Notes under the pieces: generated by a model
Told to the model about the DNA's origin: nothing
Databases searched by the model: none
Seen by the model: only the letters and a program-made list of their open reading frames with translations
Translations under genes and position numbers: made by a program
Assembly (NCBI GenBank): GCA_040878345.1
Contig: JBBDML010000016.1
Span: 1-64,000 of the forward strand
DNA from: ZC4RG35 sp040878345
GTDB lineage: Bacteria > Actinomycetota > Acidimicrobiia > Spongiisociales > ZC4RG35
Length of the DNA: 64,000 bases
Direction of reading: 5' to 3'
Part shown: positions 8,097-17,056 of the stretch, piece by piece
How positions within the stretch are numbered: the first letter of the stretch is position 1
Layout: each line of letters opens with the position of its first letter

Positions 8097-9091
8097 CGCG
8101 ACGCGGTCTGCCAGCGCCATGAGTCGGCGCACATCTCGAACAGGGTCCGGGTGGCGGCCCAGCCCAGCTCCTCCCTGGCCTTGCTCACATCCGCCCAATT
8201 GGCGGCGACGTCCCCCGCTCTCCGATCCACGATCTGGTATGGCACCGGTTTGCCCGAGGCCTCCTCGTAGGTCTTGACCAACTCGAGCACACTGTGCCCT
8301 TCCCCGGTTCCCAGGTTGAAGGTGTGGGTCCCCGGCGTCCTGGCGAGCCGATCCAGGGCGGCGACATGGCCCAGGGCCACATCGACCACGTGGATGAAGT
8401 CACGGACCCCGGTGCCGTCGGGTGTTGGGTAATCGTCACCGAAGACACTGAGCCGGGGAAGGAGGCCGGCCGCCACCCGGCTGATGTATGGCATCAGGTT
8501 GCTCGGGGTCCCCTTGGGGTCCTCGCCGATCAGCCCACTCGGGTGGGCACCGACCGGGTTGAAGTACCGAAGCAGGCTGACACTCCAGGAGGGATCGGCG
8601 GCGTTGAGGTCCCGGAGAACCTGCTCCATCATGATCTTGGTCCACCCGTAGGGGTTGGTGGCGGCGCCGATCGGCATGTCCTCTGTGACCGGGAGCCGGG
8701 CGGGGTCACCGTAGACGGTCGCCGATGAGCTGAAGACGAATGCCCGGATGTCTGACCGGATCAAGGCTTGGAGGAGGCTGATGGTGCCACCCACGTTGTT
8801 GTCGTAGTAGAGCACCGGCTTCTCGACCGACTCCCCCACCGACTTGAGCGCCGCAAAATGGATACAGCCCTCGAACCCGGTGGCGACCAGGTCGGTCATC
8901 GCCTCCACGTCCCTGATGTCGATCCGATGGAACTCGGGCGTCTCACCCGAGATCTCGCCGATTCGCCCCATCACCGAGGGCTTGGCATTGGACAGGTTGT
9001 CCACGACCACCGGCTGATGCCCGGCCTCGATCAGGGCGACGACGGTGTGACTGCCGATGAAACCGGCGCCACCTGTGACCAGTACGCGCAT
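8093..9091 (-). CDS. galE: UDP-glucose 4-epimerase
   Basis: A 332-residue extended short-chain dehydrogenase. It begins with the NAD-binding VTGGAGFIGSH and has the catalytic YGWTK (Tyr-x3-Lys) and the upstream SSSATVYGD serine/threonine motif. GalE interconverts UDP-glucose and UDP-galactose. Length is typical. Its stop overlaps the phosphohexomutase start by four bases, indicating a two-gene operon. Confidence 0.92.
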   Translation of the reverse strand: MRVLVTGGAGFIGSHTVVALIEAGHQPVVVDNLSNAKPSVMGRIGEISGETPEFHRIDIRDVEAMTDLVATGFEGCIHFAALKSVGESVEKPVLYYDNNVGGTISLLQALIRSDIRAFVFSSSATVYGDPARLPVTEDMPIGAATNPYGWTKIMMEQVLRDLNAADPSWSVSLLRYFNPVGAHPSGLIGEDPKGTPSNLMPYISRVAAGLLPRLSVFGDDYPTPDGTGVRDFIHVVDVALGHVAALDRLARTPGTHTFNLGTGEGHSVLELVKTYEEASGKPVPYQIVDRRAGDVAANWADVSKAREELGWAATRTLFEMCADSWRWQTASR

Positions 9092-9120
9092 GAAGGCGAC
9101 AGGTTAGGTGAAGGCTTTCC

Positions 9121-10143
9121 TCACGTAATCGGCAAGGAGAGCACGAAGCAGGTCATGTCTTTTGTGCGCCGGTAGGTGAGGTCTCCATCCATCAAGCGAG
9201 CCAGACGCCTCGCCACCGACAGCCCCAGACCCACCGACTTGGGGTGCTCGGGCCCACTGCCCCGCTCGAACGGCTTGAAAATCCTCTCGACATCGTCAGG
9301 GTCGATTGGGTTGCCATCGTCACAGACGCACAGCTCGAGCCGGTCGCCGCTGTGCCCGATCCTGACGATGATCTCGTCCCCCCCATAGCGGAGCGCAGTG
9401 CTGACCAGGTTCCTCACGATCTGGCGGGTGCGTCTCGGGTCGGCGTAGACCAGGGGCTCACCTCGGACCTCGACAGTCACCGGATATTCGACCACCTCGA
9501 GGACTCTCTCGGTCTCCTTGGTGATGTCGAACATCTGCGGGGTCACGCTCACCCCAGTGATGTCGTCCTTATAGGCCACCAGCAGGTCCTCGATCAGCCA
9601 CCCGGCGTCCTCTGCCTGACGGGCGATGAGACGAGCCATCTCCCGGCGGTCGTCGTCGCTGAACGAGTCGTAGTTGGAGGCCAGCTCCTCCCCCATTCCC
9701 AACACCACCGCGATCGGGTTGCGAAGCTCGTGGGAGACCGTGGCCAGGAACTCGTCTTTGGCCTTACGCGCCTCGACCTTCTCGGTGACGTCGATGATGG
9801 CCCCGTCGAAGTAGAGGATCTTCCCACTCTCGTCCCTTATCACCCTCCCCGTGTCCTGGACCCAGACCATGGTCCCGTCTGGTCGGACCAGTTCGACATC
9901 GAACTCGTGGACCACCCCGTCCGCTTCCATCTTCTCCAGCCATAGGGCTCGTTTCGACGGGTCGACGTAGGCCGTGTCGACCCGGGACAGGGCGTCGTGC
10001 ATGGCCCCCACACTCTCGAATCCCAAAAGCGCGGCCAGGGCCGGGTTGCCTGCGACGAGCTCGCCGTCCGGAGTGGTGCGGTAGAGAGCTACCGGGATGT
10101 GACGGAAGAAATCGCCTAGTTCTTCCATGTATCGTCGATCCAT
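9121..10143 (-). CDS. PAS-domain sensor histidine kinase
   Basis: A 340-residue cytoplasmic sensor kinase without transmembrane segments. Residues ~10-120 are a PAS/PAC domain (MVWVQDTGRVIRDESGKILYFDGAIIDVTE). HisKA follows with the phosphorylated His138 in ATVSHELRNP, then HATPase_c: the N box is weak (IVRNLVSTALRYGG, with S/T in place of the usual Asn), while the G1 box DDGNPID and G2 box GLGLSVARRL are present. ATG 10143 has gggagag upstream. It starts 4 bases after the aconitase X small subunit and has no adjacent response regulator. Confidence 0.85.
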   Translation of the reverse strand: MDRRYMEELGDFFRHIPVALYRTTPDGELVAGNPALAALLGFESVGAMHDALSRVDTAYVDPSKRALWLEKMEADGVVHEFDVELVRPDGTMVWVQDTGRVIRDESGKILYFDGAIIDVTEKVEARKAKDEFLATVSHELRNPIAVVLGMGEELASNYDSFSDDDRREMARLIARQAEDAGWLIEDLLVAYKDDITGVSVTPQMFDITKETERVLEVVEYPVTVEVRGEPLVYADPRRTRQIVRNLVSTALRYGGDEIIVRIGHSGDRLELCVCDDGNPIDPDDVERIFKPFERGSGPEHPKSVGLGLSVARRLARLMDGDLTYRRTKDMTCFVLSLPIT

Positions 10144-10147
10144 ATCT

Positions 10148-10585
10148 TCAGCTCTCCCAGGTATCGGCATTCTCGGCCGGTTTCTCCAGCACGGCAACAG
10201 GTTGGAGGCGATCTCCTTCGATCTCCCAAATACCCATCGGGTCGAGGATGGCATCAGTGACCACCACCGGGCATATCGCCCCGTAGAGGGCGCCGGCCAC
10301 CAAGGCCCCGATGACCAGGATCGAATCGGGGGCACCGAGGACTATGCCGGATGGCCCGATCCCCAGACGTAGGAGCTCGGCGAGAACAGATGACGACGAG
10401 CTGGAGCCTCTCCCGTGGGGCAGTGCCAGAATCCGCCCTCCCACCACCTCACCGTGCTGGGGGTGGCCCTTCTCGATGATCTGTCCGGTGGTGACGTCGA
10501 CCCCACCCCACAGGGAAAGAGGCTCGTCCAGAATCAGGAGCGGGCCGTGACCCGACCCCGGGACCAACACCCTTGTCATCACCAT
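10148..10585 (-). CDS. Aconitase X small (swivelling) subunit, DUF126
   Basis: A 145-residue DUF126 protein with the family signature GGVDVTTGQIIEKGHPQHGE followed by the Ser-rich loop RGSSSSSSVLAELL. In aconitase X enzymes this swivelling domain contributes catalytic serine and closes over the iron-sulfur site of the large subunit. It overlaps the large subunit gene by 4-7 bases: GTG 10582 would give a GTGA overlap, ATG 10585 a 7-base overlap. It is translationally coupled. Confidence 0.88.
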   Translation of the reverse strand: MVMTRVLVPGSGHGPLLILDEPLSLWGGVDVTTGQIIEKGHPQHGEVVGGRILALPHGRGSSSSSSVLAELLRLGIGPSGIVLGAPDSILVIGALVAGALYGAICPVVVTDAILDPMGIWEIEGDRLQPVAVLEKPAENADTWES

Positions 10586-11823
10586 CCCGGGCTCTCCGAG
10601 GTCACCGGCCGTCCGGCCACCGCCGACTCGACACAGTCGGCCAGCGAGGCGAGGCAAACCGTCACCCCGAGGTTCGCCGGGGCGTAATAGGCGAGTTTGG
10701 CCGAGTTGGTCATCAGATCGCCTTCGATCCGACCGATGATCGGCGTGATGTAGGTGCAGGTGTCGGTGACAACGGTCACGCCGAATTCCTCGAGCGTCCT
10801 GGTCAGGCCGAGACTGTCGGCCAAGGCAAGGGTGTCCCGCCCGGTGTTGGCGAAGAAGGGCACCACTGCTCTCCTACCGGCGGTCAGTGCGGCGAGTATG
10901 GCGAGCTCGGAGATGGACATGTGCGGTGTCCCGACACTGACTCCGCCCAGGGTCCCGGTCTCCGAGCTGAGCTCGTGCCTGGCCGAGGCCAGTGCGGCGC
11001 CGTCCAGGACCAGGGAGGGACCGATTTCAGCCCCGCCCGTGGCGGTATCGAGCGTGGGGGCCTCGGGTGTCACTCCCACCGCGTGGAACATGGCGACACT
11101 TCCCGACGAGGCCGCGGCGGCACCGAGTGCCTTGAGCCGGTCCTCATCGGCTCTCCGGTCCAACCCGGCGATGACCGGGACCCCGACCCCGGCCATCCGG
11201 CCGATGATGTGACCGACCAGCGCATAGGTGAGATCCAGGTCGAGCAGACGGTCCGGGAGCCGGATCTCGACCATCATCGTCCCGAACCTGCCATGGTCGG
11301 TGTGGAGCCCGGTCAGCGGTGCCCGCCCGGTGATGGCACAGCAGATATCCATGAAATCCCCGTAGCGGTTGGTGCGGGCCCCGAGCACCGAGTTGGCGAA
11401 GACGATGGCATTGGACTCGCCCCAGGCGATCTGGGCTCCGAATCGGGGGCGGTCCTCGAGCTGGTAGGGGGCACATGTCCAGGTGGAGCGACAGCCCAGC
11501 TCCAGGTAGGCCTCCATCAGTCGTCTCGCCAGGGTGGCGGTCTCGAGGTCTCCCCGATACAGATCAGGGTGCAACAGATCGAGTGACGAGACGTTGAGTG
11601 TGGTGGCTACCGCCACTTCTCCCCCGCCGGCCACCAGCCTCTCGGCGAAATCGAGCCCGGCGCGCCCGTGGTACAGGCAGCCGTCGATGTGTGCGGACTC
11701 GATGTCGATCAGGCGAGGGGCATCATCGGCCCGGCCCACCGCCACCATCAACTCCATGCAGAAGCGCGCCGCCTCCCCGTGGTCGCCGGTGAGAGCCGCC
11801 CGGTCGTCGGCTGTCAGGTCCAT
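10579..11823 (-). CDS. Aconitase X catalytic (large) subunit, DUF521
   Basis: A 414-residue aconitase X catalytic protein. Recognisable elements are DIESAHIDGCLYHG near the N-terminus, CAPYQLEDRPRFGAQIAWGESNAI(V)FANSVLGARTNRYGD, the GTPHMSISELAIL block and DTCTYITPII. Conserved cysteines (STWTCAPY, DICCAITG, DTCTY) are candidate Fe-S ligands. Known members dehydrate mevalonate 5-phosphate (archaea) or cis-3-hydroxy-L-proline (bacteria). There is no hydroxyproline or mevalonate gene nearby, so the substrate is left open. It precedes the small subunit in an operon that ends in a histidine kinase. Confidence 0.88.
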   Translation of the reverse strand: MDLTADDRAALTGDHGEAARFCMELMVAVGRADDAPRLIDIESAHIDGCLYHGRAGLDFAERLVAGGGEVAVATTLNVSSLDLLHPDLYRGDLETATLARRLMEAYLELGCRSTWTCAPYQLEDRPRFGAQIAWGESNAIVFANSVLGARTNRYGDFMDICCAITGRAPLTGLHTDHGRFGTMMVEIRLPDRLLDLDLTYALVGHIIGRMAGVGVPVIAGLDRRADEDRLKALGAAAASSGSVAMFHAVGVTPEAPTLDTATGGAEIGPSLVLDGAALASARHELSSETGTLGGVSVGTPHMSISELAILAALTAGRRAVVPFFANTGRDTLALADSLGLTRTLEEFGVTVVTDTCTYITPIIGRIEGDLMTNSAKLAYYAPANLGVTVCLASLADCVESAVAGRPVTSESPGW

Positions 11824-11832
11824 CCGGATTGC

Positions 11833-12537
11833 CTAGAGGTCGAGCGGAAGCTCCATCTGATCGTCGGGACGGTGGTGGCGTTCCAGCCCGTTCCACATCA
11901 GATGGTCCATGAACACCCATGATCTGCGGTGGATCGACGATGGTCCCATCGCCTGAAGAGCCGCTTTGTGGATCGGACAGGGGTATCCCTTGTTGGCTTC
12001 GAAGTTGTATCCGGGGAAGTCCTCGGCGATCTCGCGCATCATCCGGTCCCTGGTGACCTTGGCCAAGATCGAGGCCGAGGCGATGGAGAGTGATGTCCGG
12101 TCGCCGCGAACGATCTTGCGGGCCCCGCCGACAAAGTCCCAGTTCCCGTCGACCAAGACGTGATCCGGGGCGATTCCCAAAGCACCCATTGCCCGTCGGG
12201 CGGCGAGGCGTTGTGCCTCCGACATCCCCAACTCGTCGCACTCCGCGGCAGTGGCGTGCCCGACGGCCCAAGCCCGGCACCACGAAGAGACCCGATCGAA
12301 CAGGGCTTCACGCTCGACCTCGGTCAGCAGCTTCGAGTCGCGGATCTTGTACACCCTGCGGTCGCGGGGCACCACTGCGACGCCGACACTGAGGGGGCCC
12401 GCCCACGCTCCCCGCCCCACTTCGTCCACACCAACCACTACGCAGGTCTCGGAGTCCCAGAGCTCACGCTCCACCCCCAGCCCCGGTGAGGTTCTCCTCA
12501 GACTCGGTCTGAGTTTGGGGGCGGTGCCGGTGGTCAT
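11833..12537 (-). CDS. rnhB: Ribonuclease HII
   Basis: A 234-residue RNase HII, which removes ribonucleotides and RNA primers from RNA-DNA hybrids. Active-site elements are GVDEVGRGAWAGPL (Asp and Glu), DSKLLTEVEREALF, VDGNWDF (the third Asp) and SIASASILAKVTRD. The actinobacterial NKGYPCPIHKAAL motif replaces the usual YGTxxH form. It lies 9 bases upstream of the aconitase X large subunit. Confidence 0.95.
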   Translation of the reverse strand: MTTGTAPKLRPSLRRTSPGLGVERELWDSETCVVVGVDEVGRGAWAGPLSVGVAVVPRDRRVYKIRDSKLLTEVEREALFDRVSSWCRAWAVGHATAAECDELGMSEAQRLAARRAMGALGIAPDHVLVDGNWDFVGGARKIVRGDRTSLSIASASILAKVTRDRMMREIAEDFPGYNFEANKGYPCPIHKAALQAMGPSSIHRRSWVFMDHLMWNGLERHHRPDDQMELPLDL

Positions 12538-12576
12538 GTCAGGTCAGGGTAGATAGCCCTCGGCCCGATCGGCGGT

Positions 12577-13104
12577 TCAGTTGAGGGAGGGATCCTCGGG
12601 ATAGGTGGATACCACGGCCAGGACCCCCGGCTGGCGGCGCAGCACGTTCCTCCATTGGGCGTCTGGGTCGTCGAAGGGGTCGTCGGGCGCGGCGGGGACC
12701 ACGAACCAGGACCCGGTCTCCAGCTCCTCCTCCAACTGGCCGGCACCCCAGCCCGAGTACCCGCTGTAGACCTTGATGAGGGGCCCGTCCTCGCTGGGCC
12801 CTTCACTCAGGTCGACCAGGCTCAACCCGGCCACCCCGGTGGACATCCCGGTCTCGCCCAGGCCCAGGCCAATTGCGATCTCGGGCTCGACCGGACCGCC
12901 GTAATGGACCAGGCCGGGTGGTGCGATCCTCAACGCCCACTCCGGCAGATGGTCCTCCGCCTCCTCGGTGGTGACCCGGTTCAGGACCAGGCCCACCGTG
13001 CCTTCCTCATCGTGCTGGATGAGGAGCAATACGGCCCGGTAGAAGTTGGGGTCTGCCAACCTGGGTGTCGCCACCAGCAGGCTCCCTGCGTGTGAGGTGA
13101 ACAC
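12577..13104 (-). CDS. YqgE/AlgH family protein (DUF179)
   Basis: A 175-residue protein of the YqgE/AlgH family. The N-terminal GSLLVATPRLADPNFYRAVLLLIQHDEEGTVGLVLNR is diagnostic, and YSGYSGWGAGQLEEEL is the second conserved block. The biochemical function of the family is not settled. It lies upstream of rnhB on the same strand. Its upstream region runs into the assembly gap. Confidence 0.92.
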   Translation of the reverse strand: MFTSHAGSLLVATPRLADPNFYRAVLLLIQHDEEGTVGLVLNRVTTEEAEDHLPEWALRIAPPGLVHYGGPVEPEIAIGLGLGETGMSTGVAGLSLVDLSEGPSEDGPLIKVYSGYSGWGAGQLEEELETGSWFVVPAAPDDPFDDPDAQWRNVLRRQPGVLAVVSTYPEDPSLN

Positions 13105-13137
13105 CCGTCAATCGTGCCACACCCGGCGGTCTCGGCG

Positions 13138-13237
13138 NNNNNNNNNNNNNNNNNNNNNNNNNNNNNNNNNNNNNNNNNNNNNNNNNNNNNNNNNNNNNNN
13201 NNNNNNNNNNNNNNNNNNNNNNNNNNNNNNNNNNNNN
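13138..13237. other. Assembly gap (100 N)
   Basis: Exactly 100 consecutive N, the conventional placeholder for a scaffold gap of unknown length. It separates the algH start from the adenosine deaminase gene. Genes may be missing here, and adjacency across the gap should not be trusted. Confidence 0.98.
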
Positions 13238-13261
13238 GCGACAGACCACTAGCGTGCCGGC

Positions 13262-14332
13262 GTGCCCCTTCCCTCGGTGCTCCTCCACGACCACCTGGAC
13301 GGGGGCCTGCGCCCCGCCACGATCATCGAGCTGGCCGAAGACTCCGGCTATCCCCATCTGCCCGCCTCGGATGTCGAAGCCCTGGCCACCTGGTTCGACC
13401 AGTCAGAATCGGGCTCTCTGGAGACCTATCTCGGGTCGTTCGAGCACACCATCGGGGTGATGCAAGATCCGAAGTCACTGGAAAGGGTGGCCTACGAGGC
13501 GGTCCTAGACCTGGCTGCCGACGGGGTGGTCTATGCCGAGATCCGATTCTGCCCTCTGCTCCACGTCACCAGGGGGATGTCCCCGGGCGAGGTCATAGGG
13601 GCGGTCAGCGCCGGTCTGACACGGGGCGAGTCGGAGACCGGGCTGACCTGGGGCCTGATCATCGACGCCATGCGCCAGGACGACCGCTCCATGGAGATGG
13701 CCCGCCTCGCCGTGGCGCATCGTCGAGATGGGGTGGTCGGTTTCGACCTGGCCGGCCCTGAGAAGGGCAACCCTCCCCGTGGCCATCTCGCCGCCTGCAA
13801 CCACGCCAGGGAGTCGGGTCTCAGACTCACCATCCATGCCGGTGAGGCTGCCGGGCCCATGGGGCCGGCCTACATGGCCGAAGCCATGGACGTGTGTGGG
13901 GCCGAACGGCTGGGCCACGGTGTCGAGATCATCTCCGATTGTGTCGTCGATGACGGCGAGATCGTCGACCTGGGCCCGGTGGCAGCCCGGATCAGGGACC
14001 GACAGGTCCCCATCGAGATCTGCCCCACCTCCAACCTGGCAACGGGTCGTCTCACTCCCGAGCGACATCCGATCGGTGCCTTGTATCGGTCAGGGTTCAA
14101 TGTCACCATCAGCACGGACAACCGCCTGATGAGCAAGACCTCGATGTCGGCCGAGTTCGATTTCGCACAGCGCCACCACGGCTTCACCGTCGACGACCTG
14201 GCCATCGTCACCAGGCGCAGCCTGGCGGCAGCATTCTCTGACCTGCCATCCAAGGTGAGGTTGTGGGAAGAGCGGATCGCGCCGGCATACGAGTCGGCAG
14301 GAGCCGCCATCGATCGAAGCTGGAGTCGATGA
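13262..14332 (+). CDS. add: Adenosine deaminase
   Basis: A 356-residue metal-dependent deaminase converting adenosine to inosine. It starts with the zinc motif LHDHLDGGLRP, followed by TIHAGEAAGP (His, Glu), GAERLGHGVEI, and ISTDNRLMS with the catalytic Asp. An in-frame TAG at 13250 makes GTG 13262 the first possible start, and the N-terminus then aligns with the family. The stop overlaps tdh by ATGA. The promoter probably lies in the assembly gap. Confidence 0.93.
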   Translation: MPLPSVLLHDHLDGGLRPATIIELAEDSGYPHLPASDVEALATWFDQSESGSLETYLGSFEHTIGVMQDPKSLERVAYEAVLDLAADGVVYAEIRFCPLLHVTRGMSPGEVIGAVSAGLTRGESETGLTWGLIIDAMRQDDRSMEMARLAVAHRRDGVVGFDLAGPEKGNPPRGHLAACNHARESGLRLTIHAGEAAGPMGPAYMAEAMDVCGAERLGHGVEIISDCVVDDGEIVDLGPVAARIRDRQVPIEICPTSNLATGRLTPERHPIGALYRSGFNVTISTDNRLMSKTSMSAEFDFAQRHHGFTVDDLAIVTRRSLAAAFSDLPSKVRLWEERIAPAYESAGAAIDRSWSR

Positions 14333-15354
14333 GGGCGCTGGTCAAGCATCCCGACGAGGTCGGCCTTCGCCTTGAAGAGGTTACGGTCCCCGAGCCTGGC
14401 CCCGACGAGGTCCTCATCGAGGTGCATACCACCGGGATCTGCGGCACCGACCTCCACATCTACAACTGGAACGAATGGGCCCGGGCCACCATCCCGGTGC
14501 CGATGATCGTCGGTCACGAGTTCTCCGGTCACATCGCCGGTCTTGGGTCCAACGTCGCCGGGTTCACCGAAGGCGAGCTGGTCAGCGCAGAGGGACATGT
14601 GGTTTGTGGCGAGTGTCGTAACTGTCTTGCCGGGAGACGTCATCTTTGCGACCACCCGAAGGGTCTCGGGGTCAACATCCCGGGCGCCTTTGCCGACTAC
14701 GTCGTGGTTCCGAAGGGGAATGTCTGGCGGCACGATGAGGGGCTCGACCCGGAGACAGGCGCCTTGTTCGACCCCTTTGGCAACGCGGTCCACACCGCAC
14801 TCGAGTTCCCGGTGCTGGGCGAAGACGTATTGATCACGGGCGCCGGCCCGATCGGGCTGATGGCGTGTGCCGTGACGGCCCATGCCGGGGCGCGCAACGT
14901 GGTGGTGACCGATGTGAACGGTTACCGGCTCGACCTCGCCCTGCGGATGGGCGCCACTCGGGCCATCGACATCAACACCGTCGACCTTCACCAGGTGCAA
15001 GAGGAGCTGGGGATGACTGAGGGCTTCGACGTCGCCCTGGAGATGTCGGGAAGCCCGGCGGCGATGCAGGACATCCTGGACAACACGATCCACGGAGCCA
15101 AAGTCGCCATGCTCGGCCTCCCCAGCGAGCCATTCGCCATCGACTGGTCTGTGGTGATCTTCAACATGCTGACCATCAAAGGGATCTACGGTCGGGAGAT
15201 GTACGACACCTGGTACAAGATGAACGTCCTTCTCCAGTCAGGGCTCGACATCACCCCGGTCATCAGTCATCGGTTCGCGGTCGAGCACTTCGAGGACGCC
15301 TTTCAGGCCCTCGGCAGCGGCGAGTCGGCAAAGGTGCTCATCCGTTGGAGCTGA
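14329..15354 (+). CDS. tdh: L-threonine 3-dehydrogenase
   Basis: A 341-residue zinc MDR dehydrogenase, the same length as E. coli Tdh. Catalytic zinc residues are GICGTDLHIYNW and GHEFSG. The structural zinc cysteines are CGECRNCLAGRRHLC. The Rossmann motif is VLITGAGPIGLMA. The ending KGIYGREMYDTWYKM is characteristic of threonine dehydrogenase. It yields 2-amino-3-ketobutyrate, but no kbl lies next to it. ATG 14329 overlaps the add stop. The 3' end overlaps the convergent F420-type gene by 17 bases. Confidence 0.93.
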   Translation: MRALVKHPDEVGLRLEEVTVPEPGPDEVLIEVHTTGICGTDLHIYNWNEWARATIPVPMIVGHEFSGHIAGLGSNVAGFTEGELVSAEGHVVCGECRNCLAGRRHLCDHPKGLGVNIPGAFADYVVVPKGNVWRHDEGLDPETGALFDPFGNAVHTALEFPVLGEDVLITGAGPIGLMACAVTAHAGARNVVVTDVNGYRLDLALRMGATRAIDINTVDLHQVQEELGMTEGFDVALEMSGSPAAMQDILDNTIHGAKVAMLGLPSEPFAIDWSVVIFNMLTIKGIYGREMYDTWYKMNVLLQSGLDITPVISHRFAVEHFEDAFQALGSGESAKVLIRWS

Positions 15355-15730
15355 CGATCGGGAACACCACGAACGTGTCGACGTGGATCATGGCCAGGAT
15401 GGCGGCAACCACCGTCGGCATCCTCGACAACCCATCATCCCCCGCAACCACCTGTGGTCGCCCCAGCCTGGAGGTGCGGCCACCCATGGTGATCGTCGCC
15501 CCGTCACTCGCCTTGACATTGGCGAGCCAGTCCACCTGATCGCCATAGGTCAGGGCCACGATCACCGACTCTCCATCGTTCCAGGCATTGAGCGGGGTGT
15601 CATAGCGGGTGCCGGTCCGTCGGCCGATGTGGTGCAAGACTCCAAACCAAGGCAGTCGTTGCGCCAACGGCCGGGTGAGCCGGTTGGTGACAACCCGGTT
15701 GAACCGTGCCAGGCTGGCCGGGAGGGGCAC
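15338..15730 (-). CDS. F420H2-dependent nitroreductase/quinone reductase family protein
   Basis: A 130-residue split-barrel protein of the deazaflavin-dependent nitroreductase (DDN, DUF385) family. The signature LHHIGRRTGTRYDTPL (binding F420 phosphate) and VALTYGDQVDWLANVKASDGATI are both present. This implies the host makes cofactor F420, as many actinobacteria do. GTG 15730 starts one base after the stop of the upstream hydrolase. It is the last gene of the long minus-strand operon. Confidence 0.82.
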   Translation of the reverse strand: MPLPASLARFNRVVTNRLTRPLAQRLPWFGVLHHIGRRTGTRYDTPLNAWNDGESVIVALTYGDQVDWLANVKASDGATITMGGRTSRLGRPQVVAGDDGLSRMPTVVAAILAMIHVDTFVVFPIVSSNG

Positions 15731-15731
15731 C

Positions 15732-16541
15732 TCAGATCCTGGCGTTGATCCAGGCGACGATCTCGTTGACGATCGCCGGGCCCTCGGGCTCATTCAGGAT
15801 CTCATGCCTCAACTCGGGATACAGCCGGCGCTCGAACCCCGGAAGATCGCCAAGGGCGGCGGTGGACTGGGGCGGGACGATGGTGTCGGAGCCACCATGG
15901 AGCACCAATGTCGGTATCGATATCGACCCGGCGTCTCGACGCACCCGGTCCATTGCGGCGAACAGAGCAGCACCGAGCCGAGGGGTCGACGACTTGAAAA
16001 CCAATGGGTCGGCGAAGTAAGCCTCACCCACTGCGGGGTCGCGTGACAGCTGGGAGCCCTTGACGCCGTTGGGCACCTGGGCCTTGGGGATGATCCGGGC
16101 CACCACCGGGGCCAAGGCTCGCTGCCAGGCCGCGCCCCCGCCGAGTGCGGGGGCCGACACCACCACCATGTCGGGTTTGACCCGGTCCGATATCACGTAG
16201 TCCAGGACCAGGTTTCCACCCATCGAATGCCCCATAAGCACCACCGGCTTTCCCTGGTCCCTGGCGAAGACCACATGGCTCTCGATCTGGTCGTGATAGC
16301 GCCCCCAGTCGTCGATGTCCCAACGGGGACCACCACTGGCGCCTGCGCCGATAAGGTCGAAGGAGCGTACTCTGAGCCCGGCCCCCGCCAGCAGGCCGCC
16401 AGTGCGCTCGTAGCGCCCGGAGTGCTCGGCGAGACCGTGAACCAGGACAACGGTGGCTCTGGAGTCCCCGGAGGGAAGCCACTCGCGGACCAGCTCGGTG
16501 CCGATCTCCGGATGTGGCCGTGGAACCGCGGTGCTGGTCAT
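15732..16541 (-). CDS. Alpha/beta hydrolase, monoacylglycerol lipase-like
   Basis: A 269-residue serine hydrolase of the Hydrolase_4 (serine aminopeptidase S33) group. It shows VLVHGLAEHSGRY (oxyanion region), the nucleophile elbow GHSMGG, the acid in LHGGSDTIVPP and the catalytic His in LRHEILNEPE. HGxxxHSxRY and the spacing match monoacylglycerol lipases and lysophospholipases. The start overlaps the upstream PPOX gene by ATGA. Confidence 0.88.
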   Translation of the reverse strand: MTSTAVPRPHPEIGTELVREWLPSGDSRATVVLVHGLAEHSGRYERTGGLLAGAGLRVRSFDLIGAGASGGPRWDIDDWGRYHDQIESHVVFARDQGKPVVLMGHSMGGNLVLDYVISDRVKPDMVVVSAPALGGGAAWQRALAPVVARIIPKAQVPNGVKGSQLSRDPAVGEAYFADPLVFKSSTPRLGAALFAAMDRVRRDAGSISIPTLVLHGGSDTIVPPQSTAALGDLPGFERRLYPELRHEILNEPEGPAIVNEIVAWINARI

Positions 16542-17056
16542 CGGCGGTCGATGTTAGGGAATGTGAATCGGGTCACGCCGGTGGGGAAAGACGTCCAGGC
16601 GATGACTTTGAGCGGTCGGAGGACCCTGAGCCCTCCGGCGGCTTTTCCCCCCCAGGAATCGGGGCTCGGGGTGTATACCGGGGCGTACTTGCGGGCGTAC
16701 TCAGCCGAGAGGCGATCCCCGAGCTGACCGGTGACCGGATCCGATGCCAGGGACCTGCCCTCGACGATGGTCACGGTCTCTCCGCTCTCGAGGTGGAGCA
16801 CACAATGGGGGTTCTCACTCAAGTTCAAGGCGTGCCGGGTCTCCGGTGACCCGTCGTACCAGAACGACCCGTCTAGCCAAACGCCCCAACGGGGAACCAC
16901 GTGAGGATTGCCGTTGGGCCGGGTGGTCGAGACCCAGTAATGCAGCGCCTCACGGAGCCGATCCTCGACTTCGGCCCATGAGAGGTAGACCATGGACGGT
17001 TCCGGGATGTACCCCGGCGGGAGTCGGGGAAGGTCGACGGTGGGCTCGTCGCTCAT
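16538..17056 (-). CDS. Pyridoxamine 5'-phosphate oxidase-family (PPOX) flavin protein
   Basis: A 172-residue split-barrel flavoprotein-type protein. The conserved core is YWVSTTRPNGNPHVVPRWGVWLDGSFWYDGSPETRHALNLSENP, which matches PPOX-class F420- or FMN-binding proteins. It is likely an oxidoreductase or cofactor-binding protein. The substrate is not determinable. It overlaps gcvT upstream and the lipase downstream by four bases each. Confidence 0.82.
   Translation of the reverse strand: MSDEPTVDLPRLPPGYIPEPSMVYLSWAEVEDRLREALHYWVSTTRPNGNPHVVPRWGVWLDGSFWYDGSPETRHALNLSENPHCVLHLESGETVTIVEGRSLASDPVTGQLGDRLSAEYARKYAPVYTPSPDSWGGKAAGGLRVLRPLKVIAWTSFPTGVTRFTFPNIDRR

Noticed and set aside
10573..11586. 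A 337-codon plus-strand frame over the aconitase X genes.
   Set aside because: The opposite strand encodes recognised aconitase X subunits. This is a shadow.
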